DNA of 64,000 nucleotides from Streptococcus cristatus ATCC 51100 (GCF_011612585.1 NZ_CP050133.1:682001-746000), one strand, 5' to 3'; positions 37,631 to 48,338 are shown, numbered from the stretch's first letter. Program-made: numbers and translations. The notes: generated from the sequence alone by a model not told the origin.

Positions 37631-39157
37631 ATGTCTAAGATTTATCATATCACTTTTTTGATTCTACAAAAAATCATGCTGGTATTGAGTCTTCATTGGC
37701 TGTTTACAGCTATTTTTCATGTGTCGCAGTTGAGTAGCTTGGCTCTGATTTTGTTTGGAGTCTTGGCGATCTTAGCGAATCGCTATCGGTTTCAGCTTAA
37801 AAAGTTTTATCATTTTCTCATGAGGCACAAGCTGGCCATTGCTTTAGCAGCTCTCCTTTTTCAGCTCATCATGCTCCTATCGGCTGAGCTTTTGATTCGA
37901 CGGGATGCGGCGGTGGTTTTTACAGGGGCTTTCAAGTATCTGAAAGAGTCCTCTATTTCCAGCTATCTAACGCGCAATCCTAATAATCTGCCCCTCTTTC
38001 TCTATGAGCGTTTTTTCTTTAACCTTTTTGGCGATGCAGCGCTCTGGATTATGCAGGGACTCAATCTTTTTTACGTCAATATTGCGTCTTGGATCCTCTA
38101 CAAAGGCTGTCAGCGATACTTTTCGCAGGCTACATCAGATGCAGTTTTTAGCCTTTATGTGGCCTTGGTCGGATTTTCGCCATACTACATGTCCATGTAC
38201 ACGGATATTCCTCCCTTGCCTTTGATTAGTTTGCAGATTTTTCTGGCTCTCAGTCTGTTGGAAAATAAGGACGATAGTCGCCAAATCATTGCTAGAAGCC
38301 TTTTATTAGGAATTCTAACCAGTCTTGCCTTTTTGATTCGTCCGACAGTGATGATTCTGTTGATTGCTGTTTTTGGAGTTTTGTTTCTGAGACAAAACTG
38401 GAAAAAGTTTTTCTTGACTGCTGCGGTCTTTGCCCTAAGCTTTTCAGCTGGCTACCTTCCGCTTCATTATGGTCTAGCCCACCAGACTGAAGTGCCGATT
38501 ATCCAAGGCCAAGGACTGGCCAAAGGGCCACTACTTTTCATCAATCTGGGGCTAACCAATATCGGTCACGATCAGGAGGACATGAAGGAAGGGTTGTTGC
38601 AATATGTGGAACCCGACAAGCGGGCTGACTACAATAATGGCATGTTTGCCAGGGAAAATGTCATCAAAGAAATCAAGCGCCGTCTGAAAGAATACACTCC
38701 GCTGACCTTTCTACAACACCTGTATTATAAACACTCTTTGACGGTTGCTGAAGGGAACTTGGGTTGGCTCTATCGCAGTGTTGAAAATGAAAAGACACCT
38801 TATATTTCACCGCTTTATGAGTTCACAAAAGACAATGCATTTGCTCAGTTTATCCGTGACTTTTTCCTCAATTCTGATAAGAATAGTTTTCGTTTTTATT
38901 CGCTGCTCAAGCAGGCAGTTTGGATTATTATGGCTTTGGGGCTTGTCTTTGCCCTTTGGAAATACCGACCAAATGATTCCTTGAATTTCTTAATTTTGGC
39001 AGTCTTTGGTGGCCTCCTCTTTTTGCAAATTTTTGAGGGAGGCAAGACCCGTTATCTGATTCAGTTTTTGCCACAGATTTTGATTCTATCTGCTGTTGGC
39101 TTGACCCAATATCCGCTCGACTTGACTCGCATGAAATTTTGGGAAAAGAAGGTCTAA
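37631..39157 (+). CDS. Polytopic GT-C-like membrane protein
   Basis: The 508-residue protein has about ten hydrophobic segments and the features of GT-C glycosyltransferases. These are an early acidic motif after the first loop (ELLIRRDAAVVFTGAF) and the conserved SSYLTRNPNNLPLFLYERFF segment. It resembles the TIGR03766-type integral membrane proteins of Firmicutes. A sugar transfer role on a lipid or cell-wall polymer is inferred. TATAAT near 37617 sits very close to the ATG, giving a short or leaderless 5' end. It stands alone. Confidence 0.75.
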   Translation: MSKIYHITFLILQKIMLVLSLHWLFTAIFHVSQLSSLALILFGVLAILANRYRFQLKKFYHFLMRHKLAIALAALLFQLIMLLSAELLIRRDAAVVFTGAFKYLKESSISSYLTRNPNNLPLFLYERFFFNLFGDAALWIMQGLNLFYVNIASWILYKGCQRYFSQATSDAVFSLYVALVGFSPYYMSMYTDIPPLPLISLQIFLALSLLENKDDSRQIIARSLLLGILTSLAFLIRPTVMILLIAVFGVLFLRQNWKKFFLTAAVFALSFSAGYLPLHYGLAHQTEVPIIQGQGLAKGPLLFINLGLTNIGHDQEDMKEGLLQYVEPDKRADYNNGMFARENVIKEIKRRLKEYTPLTFLQHLYYKHSLTVAEGNLGWLYRSVENEKTPYISPLYEFTKDNAFAQFIRDFFLNSDKNSFRFYSLLKQAVWIIMALGLVFALWKYRPNDSLNFLILAVFGGLLFLQIFEGGKTRYLIQFLPQILILSAVGLTQYPLDLTRMKFWEKKV

Positions 39158-39216
39158 CTAGACTTGTCAGCTTAGTTGCCCGTAAGTATGGAATGTAAAA
39201 TAAAAAGGAGACATGT

Positions 39217-39870
39217 ATGCAGCATTCAGCTTGGCACGCTTTGATTAAGGAGCAGTTGCCGGAAGGTTATTTTGCAAAAATCAATCATTTTTTAGACGAA
39301 GTGTATGCTTCAGGGACCATTTACCCACCTCGGGAAAAGGTGTTTAATGCGATTCAGACGACGGATTTAGCGGATGTTAAGGTGGTTATTTTGGGGCAGG
39401 ATCCCTACCACGGACCGAGACAGGCACAGGGATTGAGTTTTTCGGTGCCTGATGACATTCCAGCTCCGCCTTCTTTGCAGAATATTCTCAAAGAACTGGC
39501 AGATGATATCGGAGTGAAAGAGTCGCATGATTTGACTTCCTGGGCTCAGCAGGGTGTTCTCTTGCTCAATGCTGGTCTGACAGTGCCTGCTGGTCAGGCC
39601 AATGCGCATGCCGGCTTAATCTGGGAGCCTTTTACTGATGCTATTATCAAGGTCGTCAATGCAAAGTCGGATCCAGTTGTCTTTATCCTATGGGGGTCTT
39701 ACGCCCGCAAGAAAAAAGCCTTGATTAGTAATTCCCAACATTTGATTATCGAGTCGGCCCATCCAAGCCCCCTCTCTGCTTATCGAGGTTTCTTTGGCAG
39801 CAAACCCTTTTCACGTACCAATGAATTCTTAGTGGCTAAGGGCTTGGAGCCAATCGATTGGTTAGCATAG
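39217..39870 (+). CDS. ung: Uracil-DNA glycosylase
   Basis: The 217-residue family 1 enzyme removes uracil from DNA. It has the water-activating loop [18 protein letters not shown] with catalytic Asp, and the minor-groove loop [19 protein letters not shown] precedes the ATG. It leads a unit with a MutT-like gene (8 bases downstream) and pyrC. Confidence 0.97.
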   Translation: MQHSAWHALIKEQLPEGYFAKINHFLDEVYASGTIYPPREKVFNAIQTTDLADVKVVILGQDPYHGPRQAQGLSFSVPDDIPAPPSLQNILKELADDIGVKESHDLTSWAQQGVLLLNAGLTVPAGQANAHAGLIWEPFTDAIIKVVNAKSDPVVFILWGSYARKKKALISNSQHLIIESAHPSPLSAYRGFFGSKPFSRTNEFLVAKGLEPIDWLA

Positions 39871-39878
39871 GAGGTAGT

Positions 39879-40343
39879 ATGGTTCAGTTAGCAACGATTT
39901 GTTATATCGATAATGGGCGGGAATTTCTCATGCTGCACCGCAACAAAAAGCCCAATGATGTTCATGCTGGGAAGTGGATTGGTGTCGGTGGCAAGCTAGA
40001 GCGAGGAGAAACCCCGCAGGAATGCGCTGCTAGAGAAATTTTAGAGGAAACAGGTCTAAAGGCCAAGCCTGTTCTCAAAGGTGTTATTACTTTTCCAGAA
40101 TTTACTCCCGACCTGGACTGGTACACCTATGTTTTCAAGGTGACGGAGTTTGAGGGGGAACTGATTGACTGCAATGAAGGGACTTTGGAATGGGTGCCCT
40201 ATGATCAGGTTTTATCTAAACCAACCTGGGAAGGCGATCATACCTTTGTTGAGTGGCTACTGGAAGATAAGCCCTTCTTTTCAGCAAAGTTTGTTTATGA
40301 TGGTGATAAACTGCTCGACACGCAGGTCGATTTTTACGAGTAA
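39879..40343 (+). CDS. Nudix hydrolase, MutX/MutT-like
   Basis: The 154-residue protein has a complete Nudix box, GGKLERGETPQECAARE then ILEETGL, which binds Mg and cleaves nucleoside diphosphates linked to other groups. It resembles the streptococcal MutX 8-oxo-dGTP diphosphatase. The ATG at 39879 has TAGGAGG immediately upstream; an overlapping upstream ATG lacks this. Pairing with ung suggests a role in keeping DNA free of damaged bases. Confidence 0.88.
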   Translation: MVQLATICYIDNGREFLMLHRNKKPNDVHAGKWIGVGGKLERGETPQECAAREILEETGLKAKPVLKGVITFPEFTPDLDWYTYVFKVTEFEGELIDCNEGTLEWVPYDQVLSKPTWEGDHTFVEWLLEDKPFFSAKFVYDGDKLLDTQVDFYE

Positions 40344-40355
40344 AGGAGATAAAAA

Positions 40356-41624
40356 ATGCTACTAATCAAGAATGGCCGTGTAATGGACCCTAAGTCTGGT
40401 CTGGATCAAGTGTGCGATGTGCTGGTGGAGGGCAAGAAAATTGTCAAAATCGGCCAAAATCTGGAAGCGGCTGATGCCCAAGTCCTAGATGCTAGTGGTT
40501 TGGTCGTTGCCCCCGGTCTGGTCGACATTCACGTTCACTTCCGGGAGCCGGGCCAGACTCATAAAGAAGACATTCACACAGGAGCCTTGGCAGCGGCAGC
40601 GGGCGGTTTTACAACGGTTGTTATGATGGCCAATACCAATCCGACCATTTCTACAGTTGAAACCCTGAAAGAAGTGCTGGAGTCAGCTAGTCGTGAAAAT
40701 ATCCATATCAAGTCCGTCGCGACGATTACTGAGAATTTCGATGGTCAGCATTTGACAGACTTCAAAGCTCTCTTGGCAGCTGGTGCAGTAGGTTTTTCTG
40801 ACGACGGTATTCCGCTGACCAACGCTGGCATTGTCCGCCAAGCCCTCGTAGAAGCACGCAAAAACAATACTTTTATCAGCTTGCATGAGGAAGATCCCAA
40901 CCTCAACGGCATCCTCGGTTTCAATGAGCATATCGCTAAAGAGCATTTTCATATCTGTGGCGCGACAGGTGTGGCCGAATACAGTATGATTGCCCGCGAT
41001 GTTATGATTGCCCACGATGCTAAAGCTCATGTGCATATCCAGCATTTGTCCAAGGCTGAGAGTGTAAAGGTGGTCGAATTCGCTCAGAAGCTAGGCGCTC
41101 AAGTCACTGCTGAAGCAGCACCTCAGCACTTCTCGAAGACAGAAGCTCTGCTATTGACCAAGGGCAGCAATGCTAAGATGAATCCGCCTCTGCGCTTAGA
41201 ATCGGATCGTCTGGCCGTTATCGAAGGGCTCAAATCGGGTGTCATTTCTGTCATTGCGACGGACCACGCACCTCACCATGCCGACGAGAAAAATGTAGAA
41301 GATATCACTAAAGCACCTTCTGGCATGACTGGTCTTGAGACCTCGCTTTCTCTAGGTCTGACCTACTTGGTTGAGGCTGGTCATCTAAGCTTGATGGAAC
41401 TTTTGGAGAAAATGACAGTCAATCCAGCTAGTCTCTACGATTTTAATGCTGGTTTTCTAGCCGAAGAAGGCCCAGCGGATATCACTATTTTTGATCCTAA
41501 AGCTGACCGTCTGGTTTCCGACCATTTTGCCTCCAAGGCAGCCAATTCACCTTTTGTTGGCGAAGAGCTCAAAGGCCAAGTCAAATATACCATCTGCGAT
41601 GGGGAAATCGTCTTCCAAGCCTAG
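40356..41624 (+). CDS. pyrC: Dihydroorotase
   Basis: The 422-residue zinc amidohydrolase closes carbamoyl aspartate to dihydroorotate, the substrate of PyrD. The metal motifs are [23 protein letters not shown] and [12 protein letters not shown]. It lies in the ung-mutX unit, and unlike the other pyr genes here no PyrR leader is seen before it. A terminator follows at 41644. Confidence 0.97.
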   Translation: MLLIKNGRVMDPKSGLDQVCDVLVEGKKIVKIGQNLEAADAQVLDASGLVVAPGLVDIHVHFREPGQTHKEDIHTGALAAAAGGFTTVVMMANTNPTISTVETLKEVLESASRENIHIKSVATITENFDGQHLTDFKALLAAGAVGFSDDGIPLTNAGIVRQALVEARKNNTFISLHEEDPNLNGILGFNEHIAKEHFHICGATGVAEYSMIARDVMIAHDAKAHVHIQHLSKAESVKVVEFAQKLGAQVTAEAAPQHFSKTEALLLTKGSNAKMNPPLRLESDRLAVIEGLKSGVISVIATDHAPHHADEKNVEDITKAPSGMTGLETSLSLGLTYLVEAGHLSLMELLEKMTVNPASLYDFNAGFLAEEGPADITIFDPKADRLVSDHFASKAANSPFVGEELKGQVKYTICDGEIVFQA

Positions 41625-41643
41625 CAGACATTCATATAAAATC

Positions 41644-41673
41644 AACGTTCCATGTTATTTTGGAACGTTTTTC
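41644..41673 (+). terminator. Terminator after pyrC
   Basis: AACGTTCCA pairs with TGGAACGTT across an 8-base loop and is followed by TTTTCG. Confidence 0.85.
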
Positions 41674-41765
41674 GTATTAAGAAGAATGATTCTTTGAAAT
41701 AGCATTCCCTTTTTACAGAAAAAACAGTATAATAGTAGAAAAAACATAGACTGGAGCTTTTATTT

Positions 41766-44024
41766 ATGAAAAAGAAGCATCTTATTTTACCTGTTTTGTC
41801 GACGGTTCTGTTGGCACCTGCCTTTTTGGACCATCAAGTTGCTGCGGATGAGGTTCAGCCAGCAACTGCTGTAGCAAATGTGAGTGACTCAGCTCCAAAA
41901 CCAGCTGACACGGATTTAGCACAAGCAGGTGGCGTTTCTGCCGATGAAGCTAGCGTAAATGCGGCCATCGCAGCTAATGCTCAAGATGTATCAGGAGCGT
42001 CTGACGCAAGCTTGCCTGAAGCTACCATCCTTCATACAAACGATGTGCACGGTCGTATCGTCGAAGAAAAAGGTGTTATCGGAGATGCCAAACTTGCAAC
42101 AGTTATCAAGGAAGAACGTGCGAAAAATCCTCAAACGCTGGTTGTAGATGCAGGAGATGCTTTCCAAGGTCTGCCAATTTCTAACAGCTCCAAAGGGGAA
42201 GAGCGAGCGAAGATTCTCAATGAAATCGGCTATGATGCTATGGCGGTCGGAAACCATGAATTTGACTTTGGTTTGGATGAAGCCAAAAAATACAAAGAAA
42301 TCCTCAATTTTCCACTTCTCAGTGCTAATACCTATGCCAATAATGCCCGTGTGTTCCAAGCATCAACTATTGTGGACAAGGATAAGAATGTAGAAGGTGA
42401 TGAATTTGTCGTGATCGGGGTGACCACTCCTGAGACAGCTACCAAAACGCACCCCAAAAATATTCAAGGTGTGACTTTTGCGGATCCAATCACAGAGGTT
42501 AATCGCGTGATTGACGAAGTTGAAGCACGTGCAGCAGCTGAAGGCAAGACTTACAAAAACTATGTCGTTCTGGCTCACTTGGGTGTGGATACTACGACAC
42601 CAGTTGAATGGCGCGGTTCTACCTTGGCTGAAGCTCTTTCTAAAAACGCTAAGCTGAAGGGCAAGCGGGTTACAGTGATTGACGGCCATTCTCACACAGT
42701 AGAGTCCACTACTTACGGTGAAAATGTGACCTACAACCAAACTGGTAGTTATTTGCACAATATCGGTAAAGTTACTTTCAAGGCCAACCAACTTCTGGGC
42801 AATCCTCAGCAAATCCCAGCTGCAACAGCTAAAAAAGCTAGTCCAGACCCAGTTGTAGCAGAAATGGTCAAGAAGATCAAGGAAAAATACGATGCAGAAA
42901 ATGCTAAGGTAATCGTGGCCAATAGCCCTGTTGAGCTTAACGGTGACCGTGAAAATGTCCGCGTTCGAGAAACCAATCTGGGGAATGTGGTAGCAGATGC
43001 CCTTTACAAATACGGACAGACAGGCTTTGCCAACAAAACAGACTTGGCTGTGACCAACGGTGGCGGCCTACGGGAAACCATTGCCAAAGACAAGCCAATC
43101 ACAAAGGGAAGTGTCATCGCTGTATTGCCTTTTGGAAATACCATTTCTCAAATCAAGGTAACAGGTCAGAATATCGCAGATATGTTTGCCAAATCTTTAG
43201 GCTCCATTCTGCAAGAAAAAGATGGAAAACCTGTCTTGGATGAAAACGGCCAACCATTGCTAGAGCCAAGCGGCGGTTTCTTGCAAGTCTCTGGTGCCAA
43301 AGTTTACTATGACACAACTCTGCCAGCAGAGAAACGGATCCTTCGCATCGAAATCAAAAACAAAGAAACAGGTGCTTATGAAGCCCTTGACTTGGCTAAG
43401 ACCTATTACCTGACAACCAATGACTTCCTAGCAGCTGGTGGTGATGGTTATACCATGCTGGGTGGTGCGCGTGAGGAAGGTCCATCTATGGACGTGGCCT
43501 TTGCAGAATATCTGGAAAGTGCAGATTTGACAGCTTATGCAGCAATCAATCCAAATTCTCGCACGATTTCTATGTCTGCTAGCAAGGATACAGATGGAGA
43601 TGGTTACACAGATATCGAGGAAATCCAGCAGGGCACTGATCCAAAAGATGCCGCTTCTAAGCCTGGACAAAGCAATCCAGCAAACCCAACCAATCCGACT
43701 AACCCAGCAAATCCTACCAACCCAACTAATCCAACAGTTCCAACAAGACCAAGCAATCCAGTGGCTCCGAGCCAGCCTAATCATCCGGTTGTGCCTGAGA
43801 CAAAACCACAAGAACAACCTTCTGTTGAGAAGCCAAATACAGCTCAGCCAGCAGCTAATAAGGCGACTTATCAAGCTCCAGCACAGGTTCGTCCGACAGA
43901 AGTAGCAAGCAAACAAGGAACTCTTCCGAAAACAGGAAGCAAGAATCCTTTCCTTCTTTCTATGTTTGGCTTGGTATTCGGAATGCTGGGTGCAGCAGGC
44001 CTGAAAAAAACTCAAAAAGATTAA
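41766..44024 (+). CDS. Cell-wall-anchored 5'-nucleotidase (Nt5e-like)
   Basis: The 752-residue exported protein has a signal peptide (cut near VAAD) and a calcineurin-like metallophosphatase domain with ILHTNDVHGR and GNHEFDFG (about 86-330). A 5'-nucleotidase C-terminal domain follows (about 390-600). Next are an Asp-rich calcium-type segment (DTDGDGYTDIEE), a proline-rich spacer of NP-x-NPT repeats and the sortase signal LPKTG (720-724) with a membrane tail. Enzymes of this kind turn AMP and ADP into adenosine at the cell surface. The homologue in S. sanguinis (Nt5e) is reported to dampen platelet aggregation. It is anchored to peptidoglycan by sortase A. Confidence 0.92.
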   Translation: MKKKHLILPVLSTVLLAPAFLDHQVAADEVQPATAVANVSDSAPKPADTDLAQAGGVSADEASVNAAIAANAQDVSGASDASLPEATILHTNDVHGRIVEEKGVIGDAKLATVIKEERAKNPQTLVVDAGDAFQGLPISNSSKGEERAKILNEIGYDAMAVGNHEFDFGLDEAKKYKEILNFPLLSANTYANNARVFQASTIVDKDKNVEGDEFVVIGVTTPETATKTHPKNIQGVTFADPITEVNRVIDEVEARAAAEGKTYKNYVVLAHLGVDTTTPVEWRGSTLAEALSKNAKLKGKRVTVIDGHSHTVESTTYGENVTYNQTGSYLHNIGKVTFKANQLLGNPQQIPAATAKKASPDPVVAEMVKKIKEKYDAENAKVIVANSPVELNGDRENVRVRETNLGNVVADALYKYGQTGFANKTDLAVTNGGGLRETIAKDKPITKGSVIAVLPFGNTISQIKVTGQNIADMFAKSLGSILQEKDGKPVLDENGQPLLEPSGGFLQVSGAKVYYDTTLPAEKRILRIEIKNKETGAYEALDLAKTYYLTTNDFLAAGGDGYTMLGGAREEGPSMDVAFAEYLESADLTAYAAINPNSRTISMSASKDTDGDGYTDIEEIQQGTDPKDAASKPGQSNPANPTNPTNPANPTNPTNPTVPTRPSNPVAPSQPNHPVVPETKPQEQPSVEKPNTAQPAANKATYQAPAQVRPTEVASKQGTLPKTGSKNPFLLSMFGLVFGMLGAAGLKKTQKD

Positions 44025-44030
44025 AAAAAT

Positions 44031-44207
44031 GAGGCTGGGACAAAAGTCCTAGCCTCTCAATTGTTTTTTTGGATTGTCGAGCAAGACGCAGTGGTTGAGT
44101 GGGCTATATTACGCTGATTTCATCAGCATTTACAGCCCTACTCAACTGTGCGGAGGTGGGACGACGAAATCGAATTCTAACGAATTACCGATTTTTGTCC
44201 CACTCTC
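44031..44207. repeat. Dispersed repeat element, copy 2 (nucleotidase-plsY)
   Basis: A 177-bp copy with the same ends (GAGGCTGGGACA ... TGTCCCACTCTC) lies 6 bases after the nucleotidase stop and reaches the end of plsY. Between two convergent genes it may act as a terminator, since its ends pair and T-runs follow at 44210. Confidence 0.9.
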
Positions 44208-44850
44208 ATTTTTTTGGATTTTGCTTGGTCAGGTTGATGCCCCAAGGGATTAGGTTTTCAGTTTTATTTCGAATCCGCTGGATATTGTCCCGATGACGAA
44301 GGATGATAATAGTTGCTAAGAGAATGATAATCAGGGTAAAGAGGAAATCATAGCTAGGTAGGATAAAGCCTAAAGCAGGGAAAATCAAGACAGATAGGCT
44401 AGCCACGCTTGCAGAAACCACGCTAGCGAGGGAAATCATACTTCCCAGATAGAGGGTTGTCACAAAGACCAATATCAGATAGATAAAGAAAGCGGGTGAG
44501 AAGCCCAGAACAGCTCCTGCACTAGTCGCTACGGCTTTGCCACCCTTAAAGCCAGCAAAGATTGGAAAGGTATGGCCAATCACGGCCAAGAGACCAAAAA
44601 TCAGTGGTGAAATCCCTTCAATATGTAGGAAAAGCGGCAGCAGCGTTGCCAGTGTACCTTTGAAAAAGTCAATGGCAAAGGTGGCAGTGCCGGCCGTCTT
44701 TCCCAAAATCCGGAAAGTATTGGTCGTGCCGGTATTGCCACTGCCGTATTCGCGGAGATTCTTTTTAAAGAAAATCTGTCCAATCCACAAACCTGTCGGA
44801 ATGGAGCCCAGTAAATATGCTAGTAATAATCCAATTATCGTGTTCATCAT
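44206..44850 (-). CDS. plsY: Acyl-phosphate:glycerol-3-phosphate acyltransferase PlsY
   Basis: The 214-residue membrane enzyme starts phospholipid synthesis by acylating glycerol-3-phosphate. Its three loop motifs are present: [30 protein letters not shown] and [12 protein letters not shown]. The start at ATG 44850 (next codon also ATG) matches the family; the open frame continues 59 codons upstream but without conserved sequence. It is transcribed away from parE. Confidence 0.94.
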   Translation of the reverse strand: MMNTIIGLLLAYLLGSIPTGLWIGQIFFKKNLREYGSGNTGTTNTFRILGKTAGTATFAIDFFKGTLATLLPLFLHIEGISPLIFGLLAVIGHTFPIFAGFKGGKAVATSAGAVLGFSPAFFIYLILVFVTTLYLGSMISLASVVSASVASLSVLIFPALGFILPSYDFLFTLIIILLATIIILRHRDNIQRIRNKTENLIPWGINLTKQNPKK

Positions 44851-45011
44851 GATTTTATTATACCATGATTTGGAACTTGGACAAAGGACTATGATAAGAA
44901 TATTTTTAGAGAATTGTCTAGTCTGACGCCTGCAGCTAGGCTGCCTTTCTCCAAAATCACTTAAAATCCAGATTCTATCAGCCTTTAAAGGGTATTTTGT
45001 AGAAAAAAACT

Positions 45012-45040
45012 TTGCAAAATTTATCAAAAACTTGTAAGAT
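45012..45040 (+). promoter_or_regulatory. Promoter of parE
   Basis: TTGCAA (45012-45017) and TAAGAT (45035-45040) are 17 bases apart, 32 bases before the GTG start. Confidence 0.6.
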
Positions 45041-45072
45041 AATAAGGATGACTATCATGCAGGAGGTTCCTT

Positions 45073-47022
45073 GTGGCAAAAAAGGAAATCAATATTAACA
45101 ATTACAATGACGATGCCATTCAGGTATTAGAAGGGTTGGATGCGGTCCGCAAACGTCCAGGGATGTATATCGGATCGACCGACGGAGCGGGACTTCACCA
45201 TCTGGTCTGGGAGATTGTGGACAATGCAGTCGATGAAGCCTTATCAGGCTTCGGTGACCGGATCGATGTGACGATTAATAAAGACGGCAGTCTAACCGTT
45301 GCAGACCACGGACGCGGAATGCCAGTCGGTATGCACGCGATGGGCATTCCCACGGTTGAGGTTATTTTCACCGTTCTCCATGCTGGGGGTAAGTTCGGTC
45401 AAGGGGGTTATAAGACCTCGGGCGGTCTCCACGGTGTAGGCTCCTCTGTTGTCAATGCCCTATCCAGCTGGCTGGAAGTGGAAATCACGCGCGACGGGGC
45501 TGTTTACAAGCAACGCTTTGAAAATGGGGGAAAACCAGTCACCACGCTCAAGAAAATCGGCACTGCACCTAAGTCCAAGTCTGGGACCAAAGTAACCTTC
45601 ATGCCGGATGATACGATTTTTTCAACGACAGACTTCAAGTACAACACCATTGCGGAGCGGCTTAAGGAATCAGCCTTCCTACTCAAGAATGTCCGCCTGT
45701 CGCTGACCGATGCTCGCACTGGCGAAGAAGTAGAATTCCACTATGAAAACGGGGTTGAGGACTTTGTCAGCTACCTCAATGAAGACAAGGAAACCCTGAC
45801 TCCTGTCCTCTATTTTGAGGGGGAGGAGAGTGGTTTCCAAGTTCAAGTGGCCCTCCAGTATAACGACGGCTACTCCGACAATATCCTGTCTTTTGTCAAT
45901 AACGTCCGCACCAAGGATGGCGGTACCCACGAGACGGGACTCAAGACCGCTATTACCAAGGCCATGAATGACTATGCTAGAAAGACAGGCCTGCTCAAGG
46001 AAAAGGACAAGAATCTGGAAGGCTCAGACTATCGCGAGGGTCTAGCTGCTGTTCTTTCTATCCTAGTTCCAGAGGAGCACCTGCAGTTTGAAGGCCAGAC
46101 CAAGGACAAGCTGGGCAGCCCTTTGGCTCGTCCTGCCGTGGACTCCATCGTCTCTGACAAGCTGACCTTCTTCCTCTTGGAAAATGGTGAGCTAGCATCT
46201 AACCTTATCCGTAAGGCCATCAAGGCCAGAGATGCCCGTGAGGCAGCCCGCAAGGCGCGTGACGAAAGCCGCAATGGCAAGAAGAATAAGAAAGACAAGG
46301 GCTTGCTCTCTGGTAAGCTGACTCCAGCCCAGTCCAAGAATCCAGCCAAGAACGAACTCTATCTGGTCGAGGGAGACTCTGCCGGTGGCTCTGCCAAGCA
46401 AGGCCGTGACCGTAAGTTCCAAGCCATCCTGCCTCTGCGTGGTAAGGTTATCAATACTGCTAAGGCTAAGATGGCTGACATTCTCAAGAACGAAGAAATC
46501 AACACCATGATCTACACCATTGGAGCGGGTGTTGGGTCAGACTTTACCCTTGAGGATGCCAACTATGACAAGATTATCATCATGACCGATGCGGACACCG
46601 ACGGTGCCCATATCCAGACCTTGCTGCTGACCTTTTTCTATCGCTATATGCGCCCGCTGGTCGAGGCCGGCCGCGTCTATATCGCCCTGCCGCCTCTCTA
46701 CAAGATGTCCAAGGGCAAGGGCAAAAGCGAAGTCGTTGAGTATGCCTGGACTGATGGCGAGTTGGATGACCTGCGCCGTAAGTTTGGCAAAGGAGCTATG
46801 CTTCAGCGCTACAAGGGGCTCGGTGAAATGAACGCCGACCAGCTCTGGGAGACCACCATGAATCCTGATACCCGCACTCTTATCCGTGTCACCATCGAAG
46901 ACTTGGCCCGCGCCGAACGCCGTGTCAATGTCCTCATGGGTGACAAGGTCGAACCACGCCGCAAGTGGATTGAAGATAATGTTAAGTTTACGCTTGAGGA
47001 GAGTGGGGAAGTTATTTTTTAG
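45073..47022 (+). CDS. parE: DNA topoisomerase IV subunit B
   Basis: The 649-residue ATPase subunit has the GHKL domain (EIVDNAVDEALSGF, GRGMPVG, KTSGGLHGVGSSVVNALS) and the Toprim domain with EGDSAGGSAKQGRDR and DADTDGAHI. It starts at a GTG with AGGAGG at 45061-45066. ParE and ParC form topoisomerase IV, which separates daughter chromosomes. In most streptococci parC follows closely; here about 5.7 kb of other genes lie between. Confidence 0.97.
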   Translation: MAKKEININNYNDDAIQVLEGLDAVRKRPGMYIGSTDGAGLHHLVWEIVDNAVDEALSGFGDRIDVTINKDGSLTVADHGRGMPVGMHAMGIPTVEVIFTVLHAGGKFGQGGYKTSGGLHGVGSSVVNALSSWLEVEITRDGAVYKQRFENGGKPVTTLKKIGTAPKSKSGTKVTFMPDDTIFSTTDFKYNTIAERLKESAFLLKNVRLSLTDARTGEEVEFHYENGVEDFVSYLNEDKETLTPVLYFEGEESGFQVQVALQYNDGYSDNILSFVNNVRTKDGGTHETGLKTAITKAMNDYARKTGLLKEKDKNLEGSDYREGLAAVLSILVPEEHLQFEGQTKDKLGSPLARPAVDSIVSDKLTFFLLENGELASNLIRKAIKARDAREAARKARDESRNGKKNKKDKGLLSGKLTPAQSKNPAKNELYLVEGDSAGGSAKQGRDRKFQAILPLRGKVINTAKAKMADILKNEEINTMIYTIGAGVGSDFTLEDANYDKIIIMTDADTDGAHIQTLLLTFFYRYMRPLVEAGRVYIALPPLYKMSKGKGKSEVVEYAWTDGELDDLRRKFGKGAMLQRYKGLGEMNADQLWETTMNPDTRTLIRVTIEDLARAERRVNVLMGDKVEPRRKWIEDNVKFTLEESGEVIF

Positions 47023-47033
47023 GAGAATAATAT

Positions 47034-48338
47034 ATGGATAAACAAAAACTAGCATCTTTTGCATTTGGTATAACTGGATTAGATTTAGATAAATTGCTAG
47101 AGGGAACAGGGCTAAATGAGAAAATAGAACGCCAAGAAATTCAAAAAGCGGTAAGCGATTTTGAAAATATAATATTGGAGAGACACGGCGACAATCCGAG
47201 TTATGATGATATAGCCAAATTCTGGAAGGAAAATCAAGTTTTTGAAGAGCTTGTGAAGATTCGCTATTCATTGAATAGTAATTATAACAGTTATGAAGGG
47301 TTTAAAGATTTCCTTAGTAGAAAGGATAGACCCCAAGATTTTAATGATTCCCTATCATCTGAATTGATGGATGAATTAGATAAATGCTTGATTAAAGCTG
47401 TTCAAAAAGCTTCTAATATGAGTCAATCTGATTTAGGAGCTCATTCTGAAATGCATGAGAAAACTAGAGATAAAATCTCTGAGTTACAGGAACAAGGCAG
47501 CAAGCAACATCAGGAGCTTTTAGAAGCGATTAAACAAGTGCAGAGTCCGGATATTTCAGATTTTGATTGGTATTTTGAAGCTATCGAGTTAGAAGGTCGT
47601 TCTGTTAACTGTTATGAATTGAAATCTCAGTATGAAGATTTAGTATTGAAGGATGTCAATTTTTGGTATGTCAATAAGTTATGGAAAAAGACGCTTGAAT
47701 ACGAAATCAATCGAGCTTTAACATGGATTGAATTAATTGAACATAAAATAAATTTTATAGATAAATTATCTGAAATGGATATGCTAAAAATCTTAGGAGA
47801 TAAATCTGTTACCTTATATCAAAAATCTGATTATCAGAATATGAAAATGTGTTTTGAAGGATTATCTTTTAGAGAGCACTATCTACAAAGTAAAGCTATT
47901 TTTGAAGATTTGTTTTCCGATGGAACTTCAGATAAATGGATTGTGACGAATAAAGCCGAAATAGGGGATATCAAAGTTGGGAGTAAACTTTCTAATAGAA
48001 TGATGAAAGGTTTCAAAAAATTCTATACCTTTGATTGTGTTGGCGGACCAGCACAATTGGTGAATGATTTTTTCTATGAAGGGAAAAGTCTTTTGGTTAT
48101 TGAAGGAACTTTTAAAGGTAATAAAATTTATACTGTGTTTGAATTTACGACTTCAAGTCAGGCTAATACAAGAAATCTAATCCCGAGCAGACCCCAATCG
48201 TTATCTGATGAAGATGATAAAATTATTGAATTAATAGAAAATTCAATTAAAAAAGGCTTATCTTATGATTTAGATGACATTATTACTTATAGTCATCTAT
48301 TAAGCATGAAGAATTACTTTATTGAACCTTTGGATTAA
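47034..48338 (+). CDS. Uncharacterised AT-rich protein with coiled coil
   Basis: The 434-residue soluble protein starts 11 bases after parE, with GGAG before its ATG. It has an N-terminal helical region, a coiled-coil stretch at about 140-175 (EKTRDKISELQEQGSKQHQE), and a C-terminal half with mixed structure (YFIEPLD at the end). I do not recognise a family. The N-terminal layout resembles the helical front parts of some STAND or ABC-type defence proteins, but no Walker motif is seen. The codon use is markedly more AT-rich than that of parE, which suggests acquisition by transfer. Confidence 0.65.
   Translation: MDKQKLASFAFGITGLDLDKLLEGTGLNEKIERQEIQKAVSDFENIILERHGDNPSYDDIAKFWKENQVFEELVKIRYSLNSNYNSYEGFKDFLSRKDRPQDFNDSLSSELMDELDKCLIKAVQKASNMSQSDLGAHSEMHEKTRDKISELQEQGSKQHQELLEAIKQVQSPDISDFDWYFEAIELEGRSVNCYELKSQYEDLVLKDVNFWYVNKLWKKTLEYEINRALTWIELIEHKINFIDKLSEMDMLKILGDKSVTLYQKSDYQNMKMCFEGLSFREHYLQSKAIFEDLFSDGTSDKWIVTNKAEIGDIKVGSKLSNRMMKGFKKFYTFDCVGGPAQLVNDFFYEGKSLLVIEGTFKGNKIYTVFEFTTSSQANTRNLIPSRPQSLSDEDDKIIELIENSIKKGLSYDLDDIITYSHLLSMKNYFIEPLD

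Noticed and set aside
43428..44015. 195-codon open frame antisense to the nucleotidase
   Set aside because: It mirrors the proline-rich repeats and LPKTG region, giving a low-complexity W/C/I-rich product with no family.
44851..45027. N-terminal extension of plsY
   Set aside because: The extension is not similar to PlsY proteins and covers the promoter side of the plsY-parE gap.
46537..47271. 244-codon open frame antisense to parE
   Set aside because: It overlaps the conserved parE coding sequence, has no ribosome binding site or recognisable domain, and is a mirror of codon bias.
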